Shown here in pieces: positions 45,178 through 57,034 of a DNA stretch of 64,000 nt. Where the stretch lies: the NCBI GenBank assembly GCA_024180945.1, contig JAKSGN010000038.1:1798001-1862000 (forward strand), written 5' to 3'. The number at the start of each line of letters is the position of its first letter. The first letter of the stretch is position 1. The notes under the pieces were generated by a model. That model had not been told where the DNA came from and ran no database searches. It saw nothing but the letters and a program-made list of their open reading frames with translations. The stretch is from Macrophomina tecta (taxonomy: Eukaryota > Ascomycota > Dothideomycetes > Botryosphaeriales > Botryosphaeriaceae). The position numbers and the translations under genes are program-made.

Positions 45178-45586
45178 TCTCATAACGATACAACTACGAG
45201 CATTGGGCGGCGTTTATTACGGCTGTTTGCAACGGGACTCAAGGCGTCGGGTGGGTTGCGGTGGATTCGGATACCACTCAAAAGAATATGGTCACGGTCT
45301 CATTTCTCTTATTTAGCGGAACTCAAAGAAAAACTTCATTCAAACTCATGCCATTCATTGGAGCTAAACACCCTCTGCTCTACCAGCAGCTCGTACTGTT
45401 ATTTCTGCTTTTATTTTTCATCACAAGCTCGGGGTATCAGACGGCTACCTAGTCAGAACGTACGATGCATGCTGGAAGTAAGCCTGAACCATCAATTGTA
45501 AGCATTAGCGCGCTGCTTGGGAACTTATCATCAATCTCATCACTAACGCATGCTCTAATTCACACGCAACACATATACTACCTTTC
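45178..45586. other. Convergent intergenic region PNO1/DUF2235
   Basis: This is a 409-bp stretch between two 3' ends, holding pyrimidine-rich and AT-rich sequence. No gene was seen. Confidence 0.6.
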
Positions 45587-47819
45587 TCACGCCCGCACCC
45601 AAACCTCCCCAACTGGATCGCCCTCATTACGGAGGACTTTCCATTTCCCCGTCCCCATATGCTCAGGCGCCTTCCTCACACCCCTACCTCCGCCCCCAAC
45701 GATCAGGTTTCCCGGTCTGTATTCCTTATCGTGCTGCATGCGCCCAAGCACCGTATGATGCACGACGACATCGTTTGGGACATCGCGCACCTCCCCTTTT
45801 GGGAGTGGCCATGCGATGCTCTTCCACGAACCGTCTGGCATCAGGTCCATGCGACGAAAGGGGAACCACCTTTCATGAGCGGTCACGTTAGCATTTTCGT
45901 TCTTTGGTGTGCGGGAAGGGATGTACCGACTCCATTATGTTCCATGAGATGACGGAGAAACGGCCTGCGCCGTTGTCGAAGCATAGCACGTCGTGGATCT
46001 TACCCGCGGTGGCAGATGAGTGGAGCAGTGCGTGAAAGCGCGTGTGCTTCGAAGGTTGCTGTGTGGCCGTGACCTCCTGTTCGCCGTTTTGGCCGCTGGT
46101 ACCAAGGTATGAGCGCGACCGACTGTCGAGCGGCGGCGTGGCGGCGGAGATTTGGATCTCTGGCGGTGCGATTGCGCCTGAAGTGGTGTTGCCGTCGTTG
46201 TTGGCGCCTTCAACGCGGGCGGGTAGGTCAAATTCCCCGTCTTCTTCCTCTGGACAGCAGTTCAGAGCGCGCAGCTTGTGCTCGTCGAACTGAAGGCCGG
46301 CGCGCTGGGCTTCGCGAACCATCCATACGAGCGGGACGTGGCTGAGAGAGGCTTCTTCGCCTGTCTCGAGGCCCCAGCCACCGCCAATGTCCTCGCGAGG
46401 AAGTCAGCTTGGTGAGACACGACGGCTCTGCGTACTTTGGACCTACAGCATGGCAGCCTGCGAACCAGACTTCTTGAACGTCTTGCTCGTCCTCGTCAGA
46501 GTCATAGCCGCTCACATGCCTCTGAGCGGTCGAAGAGACACGCGATACAGAGCTGAGAGTAGAAAGACGTCTCGGTCTCTCACGCTGGGGTGACAGACTG
46601 GGGCTTAATGACCTGAGGCCAGAAGTTTCAGAGCTGTCACGGAAGGCTTGAGGTGCCTGAAGCCTGCGGTTGAACTGATTGCGGCGCTCCTGGTCGGGCT
46701 CGGCGCCAGTGGCTGTTTGACCGCTGTTCTTCCCGTTGGTGCCAGCATTGAGAAGCTTGTTATCTGTATGGCTCTGATGCCTGACCTGGTGGTGAAACTT
46801 CTTTTTCTTCCTGTGGGTCTTCACCTCTGACAACAGGTCCTGACCTTGAGCCCCACGGCCATGTTAGTGATCCATGTCCCCTGAGGATGCTCTGGGCTTG
46901 ACGTACGGAACTTTGCTCGGCGCTCGTCGATGGCAACTGCATGCCGAATTACCTTAGCGCTGCTGCGTGCAGTATATGGAAACTTGCTGCGCTGCATCCA
47001 AGGGCCTTCGAATACGGGAACCGAGTTGACTGTATCGAACAGACCTAAGAACCTGATTCGACGGACGGGTCGACTAAAGGTCTCTCTAAACGCGCACATG
47101 TAGTCACGGAGACGCTTCTTCTCTTCGCGGTCTTTTTCGGTTCGCTCGGTGCGGGTCTGCCATTTGCTGAACGTCTTCCATGCAAAGCGTGCCTAGCTAC
47201 GGGTTGATAACCGTGTCTTTGTGAATTTTATGCCCACTCACGATTTCCTCACTTCCCGCAGTGAGGAGGCCGACGTGATCGAGCATTTCAGCAAGGAATC
47301 TTGCAATGTACGCTCCTCTCGAAAAACCAAAGAAGTATATCTCATCGTCAGGAAGATAGTATCTCATGAGGAACTAAACCGAACCTGTCAGTAAGCTTGA
47401 ATCGTGCTAAAGAAAAGAAAACTGCTGACCTTGTAGCCGCCCATGACATGCTCAGCGAACGAAGTTCCCAACGCCGCGTCTTTGCTTCTTAAATACCAAG
47501 ATCTGAAGCGCTGCCAACTGGAAGTATGACTCAATGAACCAGATTCGACATAAGTGCCAATTCCGGGCTGGTAGTAGTGGAATTGGCTTCCGTCGCGTCT
47601 ATCAAGCATGCGAAAGATCTTGAGGATGTTGGAGTCGGAGTCCGTACCAGAGAACTTATTGCCCGTGCCGTCGAAGCAAAGCACGAACTTCCTATGGCGG
47701 TTCGGCGTGGAATCATACCAGCCACCGGCGAGCTGATGCCCTCTCTCCTGTGGTTGCTTATGTTTGGCATTGCAATCCCCGAGAAGACGAATGCGCTCAT
47801 CTTCTTTGTCAGTAGGCAT
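45587..47819 (-). CDS. DUF2235 alpha/beta-hydrolase-type protein
   Basis: Six minus-strand exons (47819-47430, 47373-47242, 47192-46907, 46844-46447, 46391-45931, 45869-45587) give 649 aa; introns are 49-62 bp. The catalytic-type motifs are in order: FDGTGN near residue 48, the nucleophile elbow GFSRG in exon 2 ([13 protein letters not shown]), [11 protein letters not shown], and FAGCHADIGGGW spanning the exon 4/5 join. The C-terminal [17 protein letters not shown] block and the final WVRA are fungal-type. The family is related to bacterial Tle1 phospholipase effectors; the substrate in fungi is not established. A Lys/His-rich insertion follows residue 230. The exon 5/6 join uses donor GTCGGT and is the least certain. 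Confidence 0.88.
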
Positions 47820-49274
47820 AGTGCAGGAAGGCAGTTCAGATAAAACTCGGGGCAGATTGAGACTGTTCTGGTTTGACGGACTCCACTCTTAATTGTGTGA
47901 AGGCAGGTGGGGGCTGCAGCTACAGAGATGAGCGCCAGGCCTTATGAAATGCAATTGTGGCAGATATTTACCTCTGAGATATGGGCTGAGGCTCGCATCA
48001 AAGACGGACGATCCCCATTGGATTCCAGCCAGGCCATCTTGAGGATTCTTTGGACAGTCGGAATGGTCGGCACAATCAGGCTGTTGTTCAGCTGCAGACG
48101 GACACGCATGGCTGCATAATGTGGTGCAAATGTGAATGGCAAGCGTGAGAAGTTGGCACGGTCAGGCGGAACTGCATGAGATCTTCCATGTGGTTCCGAG
48201 TCTAGAAATTGATCGAGGCTAGGAGGGTCGATCCTGCGTAGGGAAGGGATGGGAAGTGATCATGTTGCAGGGGTGGGCTTGGTGGACGCCGATCCCACCT
48301 CCACCCTGTGTCTCCTCTTCTCCGCTCAGCTCGCCTTTGCAAGCCATGCAGCCGCCCATTGCATCCTCTCGGCTCTAGGAACACGACATGGACAAGATCG
48401 TGCAGGAGCAGTGGCTTCTGGGCGTTCTGCATATGCATGCATGCGACGGCCCGTAATTCTTTTCCGCTACCTCTTTGCAGACGCTCGCGTCAATACGAAC
48501 CCTTATACGTCTACCCCCTCACTTGTGCACCGTTGCGCAATCGTAACCAGTTCGTTCACCCCTCGCCATCCTGCATCTCCTCCATGGAAGCTGCTTCGTA
48601 GAGTCGCCAATTTCATAAACTCTGGTGGATGCCACTCAATGTCTCGGGTGTCTGTGCAACTACAGGCGTTGTGATTTAACATTTTGGTACGTCTCAAAAG
48701 CACGAGGTCTCCACTTTGTCCATGTCGTGTAACGCCGTCCCCCTTGACTGCGATGTACGCACAGCCGTCGAAATCGACCCTCTAAACCACAATAGTTCAA
48801 TTGGTTCCGACTCGCAGACTAGCCATCTTACAGAGCCTAGCGGTCTTTCTGTGAGATACCATCCACCAAACATCATGCAGATCACTGGTCAGCGTGGACC
48901 AAGAACTGCAAGATGCACCTGAACGAACTTGTCTGACCGACCATCTTCCCGCTCGACATTACCTATCAGATGTTGACCGGCCAAGCCACAGCCTGGCTTG
49001 GAGTATTGAAGTGGGGTCTCCGGTGCATAATGCTGTGCACGCTATCACCACTCACGTCATAGCAGGTGCATGTCTCTGTCTCACTGGGCATCTATTACTT
49101 GAGCTGGCCTGACTACATCCCTGGCGAAGACCCCCTTCCCCCGCCAGGACAGCCGCCTTAATTGAGTCTTGTTATGGGGCCTTCCTTATTTCATCCCCGC
49201 CATAGTTGACTGGTTCCTCGGTGCTTCCTTACTCCTTTGCCAAATCCTCGATACACCGTCTCTCAGTAGACATC
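47820..49274. other. Divergent intergenic region DUF2235/Ppo oxygenase
   Basis: This is about 1.45 kb between two divergent start codons. The frames present are short. No gene or regulatory element is assigned. Confidence 0.5.
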
Positions 49275-52200
49275 ATGCTTTGTCGGCTATCCGGCACGTT
49301 CAAAAAGGACAAGAAGAAAGAGAATGGAGGCTCCAGCGGCAGTTCGCCGAAGGATTCATTGAACGGCAGCCCTATACATGAGCATCTTTACCCGAAGCCA
49401 GATACCAGTAAGGGCAGAGAGGAAGTGGGCAGCACGTTTGCGCAGTTTGCTCAGATCCTTCATGCCGCACGTCGCCCACTCCCCACGCAAACTGGTGATG
49501 GCAGCTATGTCAAGCGTGAGGCCCCGGCCAGCTTCTTTGAGAATCTGAAGACCATTGGCATTGGGGACGCGAAGACGCTCAAAGATGTGCTTAGCAACAA
49601 GACCAGGAAGGAGTTGATCGATGACAAGACCTACCTGATGGAGCGGGTGATCCAGGTAAGAAGTGTGGGGTATTGAATGTTCGAAGGCTGACTTGGGGCA
49701 TAGTTGGTCGCAGATCTCCCTTCCAATTCAGAGCTCCGAGTTGATCTTACAAATACCTTTGTTGATGAGCTTTGGGACTGCTTGCAACATCCCCCAATCT
49801 CGTAAGCATTCTCAAGAGCATACATATAGGTGTTTCTGATGGGAAGCAGCTACTTGGGTGACCAATTCGTTTACCGCCAAGCGGATGGCTCGTTCAACGT
49901 AAGCCTTCACGTAATAGACTGAGCCGAACGCGACTAATTAAAGCAGAACATCATGTATCCCCACCTGGGGGCTGGTAGGTCGCGCTAGTCCCTGCCCTGA
50001 ATTTCAGCTGAAAGATGCGCAGCAAACACGCCCTATGCGAGAAGCGTGCAGCCGAAGACAGTCTTGCCCGGGGCTCTGCCCGATCCAGGTCTTGTATTTG
50101 ACGCTGTATTCGCCCGCGAAAAGTTTAGGGAGCATCCGAATAAGGTCTCCAGTATCCTCTTCTATTGGGCATCCTTGATCATTCACGACCTGTTTCAGAC
50201 AGATCATCGGAACATGAACCTGTCTCAGACTAGTTCGTATCTCGATCTTTCGCCTTTGTATGGGGATAATCAGGAAGACCAAAACCAGATCAGGACCTTC
50301 AAAGATGGAAAGATCAAAGCGGACTGCTTCTCGGAATCTCGAATGCTCGGCTTTCCGCCTGGTTGCGGAGTTCTGCTCATCATGTTCAACAGGTTTCACA
50401 ACGTCGTCGTGGAAGAGCTTACCAAGATCAATGAGAACGGTCGCTTCAATAAACCACATCCGAGCCTACCTCCTGATATGATGAAAGAGGCGTGGGCGAA
50501 GTACGACAACGATCTGTTCCAGACAGGCAGACTCATCACCTGCGGCCTGTACATCAACATCACGCTGCTCGATTATCTCCGTACAATCGTTAATCTAAAT
50601 AGAAGCAACACGACATGGACCTTGGATCCTCGTGTGGACATGGCCAAGCAAACTGGCAACGATGGCACACCTCGTGGTGTGGGCAACCAAGTGTCCGCTG
50701 AGTTCAATCTCGTGTATCGTTGGCATTCAGCCACCAGCAAGAGAGACGAGCAATGGACTGAGGACATGTACAAGAACATGTTCGGGAAGCCTGCATCAGA
50801 GGTACCCATGGACGAGCTCCTGAGAGGACTCGCCAAATGGGATAAGACTTTGGACAGAGATCCACAGAAGCGCCCATTTGCTGGCCTTGAGCGGGGCGTA
50901 GACGGCAAGTATCCTGACGATGACCTGGTGAAGATCCTCACAGACAGCATCGAAGACTGCGCAGGTAAATTCTCCAAAAAGCATCAAGACTTCGCTGAGA
51001 GAGAACAGGCTCATTCGGTGCGAACAATGTGCCGAAGGCACTCCGTGCTGTTGAAATCCTGGGAATGAACCAGGCTAGGAACTGGGGCCTTGCAACCCTT
51101 AACGAATTCCGCAAGTTCTTTGGTTTGAAGCCTCATGACACCTTCGAAAGCATCAATTCTGATCCCAAGGTGGCTGAGCAACTTCGTCATCTGTATGATC
51201 ATCCAGATTATGTCGAACTCTACCCTGGACTTGTGACCGAGGAGGCCAAAGAACCCATGGTCCCCGGTGTCGGCATTGCTCCAACGTACGTTGAGCTACC
51301 CCGTGCTAATGGCGAACAATGATGCTGACAAGGATCAGGTTCACCATCTCAAAGGCTATCCTTTCCGATGCTGTCGTGCTCGTACGCGGTGATCGGTTCT
51401 ACACCGTCGACTATCATCCGAAAAACTTGACAAAGTGAGTCTGGAGTTAAGCATTTTTCTATTCGAAAAACTGACTATGATCTCAGCTGGGGATTCAATG
51501 AGGTTCAGTACGACCTGAACGTCGAACAAGGTTGTGTATTTTACAAGCTGTTCCTCAGGGCTTTCCCGGCGCACTTCAAGCCGAACTCCATTTATGCACA
51601 CTATCCGGTATGCGCCTTGCCAGACGAGTTGAGGGGCTATGGTACTGAGGCCACCCACTATAGATGACAATTCCGTCAGAGAACAGGAAGATCATGGCCA
51701 GTCTCGGCCGTGAGAGCCACTACTCATATGACAGACCGGCTTTTATCGCGCCAAGAATTAATATCACGTCTTACGTCGGAGCAAAGAGCATCCTTGAGCA
51801 GCAGCGAGACTTTCGCGTTACTTGGGGGATTACCCTGGAGGAGCTCATGGGCAAAGGCGGTGCCAAATTCATGCTGTGGGTCCTCCTATGTTATTAAAAG
51901 GCGTCCCGGTAAATATCTAATCCCCAGAGTAGCTCCGGCGATGAGCCTTTGCACGCCAATCAAAGAACGATCATGGCTAAGTCACTCTACCGGAACAAGT
52001 GGCATGAAGATGTCAAAGCGTTCTACGAGCACATCACACTCAAGCTCCTGCACGAAAAATCATTCAAGATTGCGGGAATCAACCACGTTGACCTCACAAG
52101 GGAGTAAGGGGCCTTTATTTCAGACAAGTGCATACGCATACTCACGAGAAGCAGTGTTGGCAACCTAGCACACGTTCACTTCGCCTCCAACATGTTTTCC

Positions 52201-53342
52201 CTCCCGCTGAAGACCTCCGAAAACAAGCACGGAATCTTCACAGAGCATGAGCTTTTTATGGCTCTGTCCGTCATCTTCGCCTGCATATTCTTCGACTTCT
52301 CACCGGAGAAATCCTTCCCGCTCCACCGCGCTGCCTTGGCCGTCGCGAAGGGCCTGGGGAAGCTGATCGAAGCCAATGTCAAGAGCACCAGCTCTGTCAG
52401 CTGGGCCGCTAGCATTACCGACAGTTTCCATGAGAACAGTACGCACTTGAAGGACTACGGCGTCCATATGGTGCGCCGGCTGCTTGAATCCGGCCTTAGC
52501 GTCGAAGACGTCGCGTGGTCACAGGTCTTCCCAACCGCGACGGCTATGGTCCCTAACCAGAGCCAGGTGGTGAGCGGCTCTACACATATTCTGCCCGTGT
52601 GAAGCGGCGGCTGATAAGTCTTTTCCTACAGTTCACACAAATCATGGACTTCTACCTCTCTCCGCAGGCTTCCCATCACCTGCCCGAGATCCGCCGCATT
52701 GCTCGCCTCAACACTCCCGAAGCCGACGAGAGGCTGCTGCACTACTGCATGGAGGCCATCCGGCTCAATGGCACGTTCAGCTCTTACCGCGTGGCGGCGA
52801 ATGCCACGACCATCGTCGACGGCCGCGGCGGCGACGCCAGGCGCGTCTCCGTCAAGCCGGGTGACAAGGTCTTTGTCAGTTTCGTTGGCGCGGCGCGGGA
52901 TCCTGTCGTGTTCCCTGAGCCTGATGAGGTCCGGCTAGATCGGCCACTCGAAAGCTATATCCACTATGGCGAGGGCCCACACACGTGCTTGGGCCGAGAT
53001 GCCAGTATGGTGGCGTTGACGGCGATCTTGAAGGTTGTGGGGAGTTTGGATGGCTTGAGGAGGGTAAGTGACTCTTCACACTAAGACCTGGAGAGGTAAT
53101 TGTGATACTGACAATGCTCGCAGGCCCCGGGTCCCAAGGGGCAGTTGAAGAAGATCCCCAGGGAGGGTGGATTCTATGTGTACATGAGGGAGGACCACGG
53201 GAGTTACTTCCCGTTTCCCTTAAGTGAGCATTCCACACGGCCGTTGTATCCCTGAGGAGAAAAGCTGACTTACTTGTTTCTAGCGATGCAAGTATGCTGG
53301 GACGGCGATCTCCCACCGTTGAAGAAAGCCGACAAGCAGTGA
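49275..53342 (+). CDS. Psi-factor-producing oxygenase / linoleate diol synthase (haem dioxygenase-P450 fusion)
   Basis: Fourteen exons give 1126 aa: 49275-49655, 49704-49801, 49850-49898, 49947-49974, 50023-50964, 51009-51285, 51339-51434, 51487-51607, 51664-51875, 51933-52103, 52155-52569, 52632-53063, 53124-53223, 53284-53342. The N-terminal cyclooxygenase-like dioxygenase has distal His240 (IIHDLFQTD) and catalytic Tyr417 with proximal His420 (YRWH). The C-terminal P450 domain has ExxR at 971-974 and HYGEGPHTCLG with Cys1049. PpoA-type enzymes oxidise linoleate to 8R-hydroperoxide and isomerise it to a 5,8-diol that acts as a psi sporulation signal. The retained Cys argues for an active hydroperoxide isomerase, unlike PpoC. 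Introns are 44-62 bp, and the first four are each 48 bp. Confidence 0.94.
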
Positions 53343-54472
53343 TACAACTGATTACTTGGCAAACACGCTCGTTTTAGTTTAAGGCGAATACCTCAATTTC
53401 GGCGTACATCCGTAGTTATAATAATGACCCTGTCGCTGTGCGAACGTTCATGCGACCAACCTTTGAACTCCGATATGCTCACCCCACCCAATATCAGTAC
53501 CCAATCACCTCTGCTAGGTACTGTTTCACCACAGGCCTCTATACGGTACCCCAGCCACATTCTCTCATCAGAATCCTTTAGATCTTCAAGATCTTTAACT
53601 TATTCCTCATGCTATGGTGCCCACTGATACTGGATCGCACAGTGCATTTACTTCACGGGCTCGCGGAAGATGATCTTCTCTCGCTTGGGCGTGTTATTTC
53701 GTGGGTTGGGGCCAAGATGGGAGTTTGGCAGCTGGCCCGCTCGGTGAACCGAACAGTTGACATCTTGAATGCTGGATTTGACGTGGGGTGGTCCATGAGA
53801 TGCGTTCTATAGATGGAGAATATCCTTTTCCAATTTAGTATGACCTGTTTGCGGGAATTTTTTTGCCGCCGCGAGGAAGTACTTACGTGGGCGAGGAAGA
53901 GGCAGTGTGATTCTTCTTCTTCTTCTTATGGTGGACGAGGTTGAACTGCCGCGGACTGCATTTGTAAACTTTCCAACCAATAGACGGAGCTGGTTCCTGT
54001 TGACTTGTGGACTGCCAGTAGAATTTTGCTTTTCAAACTGCTTGTTACATGTAAGAGATTGGCCAAGTTCCTGATTAATACGTGGTTAGTAGATGTTCTA
54101 CCGACTAAATGTGGACGAGTTATGGGAACCTCGTTATATAGCTGTTAGTCTGGACTAGTTGGTATGATGAATTGGCTATTGTCTGAGCGCAGACTTAGAG
54201 GTGCTGTGAACTTACAATGTGCATACTAAGAATCGTGACTATTGAGATCCACTCTCAACTTCGCATGCGGACTATGTGATATCTTAATGAGCGATATATC
54301 TAACCGCAGTACCTCCTGTTGCACGCAGGAAATTTAAAGCTACAATGAGAGACTGTTAGAGCCCGAAGTAATTTTACGCCCGGTCGAAGCTTAATATATA
54401 TCTATTTCTCACTACCGGAGCTCGATAACCGTGAACGCGTACACCCGTAACGACCATCACACAGCCAGCCGC
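53343..54472. other. Convergent intergenic region Ppo/PRE7
   Basis: This is about 1.1 kb between two 3' ends. The right half (about 54030-54410) is noticeably AT-richer than the genes. A short (TTC)n run lies at about 53911-53926. No gene was seen. Confidence 0.55.
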
Positions 54473-55333
54473 TTAGTCCTTCTTCAGCTCCTTGTAGACT
54501 TCCTGGATTCCGTCCCTCGTAATGATCATCATCTGCAGGCCGTCACCGACCTCGATATGTCTTTCGACAGCGCTGCTGAAAGCATCGTGCACCAATGCCT
54601 CGACGTGGTCGCGGGGTAGCGGATCGCGGGGCCTCTCCTCGAGAGCGTGACCAACGCCGGAGCCGGGGATGTACTGGTTCTTGAAGTTGACCTGGTTATC
54701 GAGGAAGGGCATGATGAGCGACGCAGCAGCACCACCGGCACGACACTGCTCGCGCTCGTAACTGCCAACCGGGTCGTAGCTGTAGAGAGCACCGCGGCCT
54801 TCTTCGTCCAGACCGCCCAGGATGGCGTGCACATAGTAAGGAAAGAAACGCTTCCCGTACAGGATATGGCTGAGGCGCTGGGCGCAGGCGGACACCGACA
54901 TGGGTTTGCCGTGCTGGTACTTGTACATCTTGACGATGGTGTCGAGGCGTTCCTTCAGTGCGGCGCCGTCGGCGGCAAAGCCGACCACTGACAGGACGAT
55001 GGTGGCGCCCTCATTGTCCGGACCCTCGCCGCCGATCTTAAAGAGCTTTGGTTGGTAGCGCGTGTTGATGTTGTAGCCGGATGTGCTGCGGGTGTCGCCA
55101 GCGATGATGGTGAAGTCTTTACCCGAGATACCGAGTGTGGAACCGCCGTTGTCAGTGTAGCTGTGGGATCATGCTTAGCGTATTGCACAGTAGCGTTCTG
55201 AAGCCTCTTTGCGAGCTTACGGATTGAAAGCGTGTTGCCTCACGCCTGATGCTTCTGTTGCCGTCATGGGCGTCTGTCTGAAAGAGTATCCAGGGCCGCT
55301 CTGAGGCGGGGCGACGTTGAAGATAGCAGCCAT
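54473..55333 (-). CDS. PRE7: 20S proteasome subunit beta-6 (Pre7/PSMB1)
   Basis: Minus-strand exons are 55333-55221 and 55160-54473, giving 266 aa; the 60-bp intron joins AFNP to YTDNGGSTLG. Family text includes FTIIAGDTRSTSGYNINTRYQPK, SACAQRLSHILYGKRFFPYYVHAILGGLDE and GALYSYDPVGSYER. Beta-6 is one of the non-catalytic beta subunits of the eukaryotic 20S core; no N-terminal catalytic Thr is exposed by a propeptide site. The N-terminal 35 residues are a Pro/Ser-rich leader. It is divergent from the HCNGP-like gene across 222 bp, and another beta subunit gene lies 1.7 kb away. Confidence 0.96.
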
Positions 55334-55555
55334 GGTGTGCGTGAGGTGCCGATGGAGGCTGATGCTTGTCCGCGCAGGTATTGATGGAGCAGAGGCAGTC
55401 GGTGTGAGCAGGGTAGGCGGGCGGCGGAGGCGGGAGTGATGTCGGAGCTGTGAAGCTCACGTAGCTGCGAGCTGCCTGGACGCGCCAAGACGTCGGACCA
55501 TCAAGCTCGTCACCACCGCTGCGAGCCCGCGACACTCAACATCAACCCCGCAAGG
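55334..55555. promoter_or_regulatory. Short bidirectional promoter PRE7/HCNGP-like
   Basis: Only 222 bp separate the two divergent start codons. The yeast Rpn4 element GGTGGCAAA, common upstream of budding-yeast proteasome genes, is not present on either strand here. Confidence 0.6.
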
Positions 55556-56622
55556 ATGCTGGGTCTCGTTGAATATGGCAGCAGCGATGAGGAGGATGCC
55601 AGAGCTTCCGAGGCCCATGAGGTAAGAATGCGCATTCAGCTCCGGCCTCAGAATTGGACGGATGGCTACTAATAACTACGAATATTAGACGAACAAAGCC
55701 AGTCTTCCCACGCCTGCGCAACCGGCAGTAGACAAGCCTGGTAAGACGCCGGCCAACCTTTACCTGGCATCGGGATCATTTCATTGACCACAGGGCAGCA
55801 GATGAGGAGAAGCTTACCGCGCCAGAACAAATTACCGCTGCCCGGTACGACGAAGTCCATCCGCCTGCAGAGGCAGAACCTACGCCTGGTCCCTCCCTCC
55901 CTCTTGTCGTGGAAGATACCCCTACAGATGCGCCCGCTCCTGGTCCATCGGCACCACCTGCAGTAGGGCAGGAGGATTCCAATGGCGCGTCGCCCGCGCC
56001 TCAGTCGCCCTATTCCGCCGGGCGCGCCCTGGTGCGCAACCTGACCATGCCGCCCGTGCCTAATTTCGAAATTCCGCCTTCACCACCCGGATCACCGCCA
56101 CCAAAGACAACGGCACAGCTTGCGCACTTTCTCGAGATCAAGAAGAAGGGTATCCACTTCAACGAACGTCTGGAAAATTCATCGGCGTTGCGCAACCCAA
56201 GCTTGCTACACAAGCTGCGGGGCTTTGCGGGTATCGATGATGAGGCTCAATATGCGACGACCCTACCACCAGAGGTGGCGGTTCCCGCCAAATTCCCTTC
56301 CTGGGCGTATGCCGAGCAGTTGGGCAAGGTGCAACAGGAAATGTCTAAGAAACGGGAAGAGGAGCAGAAGAAGACGCAGAGGGACGCTCTGGAATTCGTC
56401 CCAGCTAGCGGATCAGGTACCTCTGGTTTGGGTATTGGTGATGGCAAGGGAACCACGATGGCAGAAAGGGTCAGGGCAGGATTGAGCCGTGAAGGATCTG
56501 GGTCGCCGCAAGTCTCGGATAGCGGAAAACGTAGGGAGAGCGATCGGCGAGACCGAGAAAATGATGACAGACGGAAGAGAAGCAGATTCCGGAGCAGGTC
56601 AAGGTCTCCTCGTCGGAGGTAG
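55556..56622 (+). CDS. HCNGP/SAP30BP-like nuclear protein
   Basis: Exons are 55556-55621, 55689-55740 and 55799-56622, giving 313 aa; introns are 67 and 58 bp. The protein begins LGLVEYGSSDEED, an opening typical of this family. A Pro/Ala-rich stretch (about 45-115) follows. The conserved HCNGP core lies at about 130-225 (LAHFLEIKKKGIHFNERL, NPSLLHKLRGFAGID, YATTLPPEV, FPSWAYAEQLGKVQQEM). The C-terminus is Arg/Ser-rich (RKRSRFRSRSRSPRRR), as in splicing-associated factors. Human SAP30BP is a transcription and splicing cofactor. The exact role in fungi is not established. PRE7 diverges upstream and PRE4 follows on the same strand. Confidence 0.9.
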
Positions 56623-57034
56623 GCGCGGGCCCATCAGGGAGTGTCTGAAGGCAAGCTGGGCGGGTCATGCTAGGTCTTCTGCACAGCCAAATAATATAAT
56701 TGAAATAACACCCTTATTTTGAGAACAGACTGTAGCCGTATGCAAGATCCCCGAAGACCTGGTGCCTCAAAAAAAAAAAAAAAAAAAGGTTTTGATGGTG
56801 TCGAGAGGCTGAACGAGTGGTGATTGGCTGAATAGACGCAACAAGCGCGGGCCAGGCAGAGAGGGCACGCGGCGGCCGGCAACCTAGAGCTCTGGAGCTC
56901 AGCATCACCACCAACTCCATCACCTCCGTTTACCACTGCCATCGCCCTCCACCACACCGTCACTCTTACGACCCGAAACCGCCCAATCCGTCCTCTTCCG
57001 CTCGCATCTACATCGCTCGTCTACCTCCGCAACC
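56623..57034. other. Intergenic region HCNGP-like to PRE4
   Basis: This is a 412-bp stretch with a 19-nt A run at 56769-56787, probably in the 3' flank of the HCNGP-like gene. An inverted CCAAT box (ATTGG) is visible near 56823, about 210 bp before the PRE4 start. No gene was seen. Confidence 0.55.

Noticed and set aside
52632..53342. Separate cytochrome P450 gene
   Set aside because: The reading frame and splice signals connect it to the upstream dioxygenase, as in Ppo fusion enzymes.
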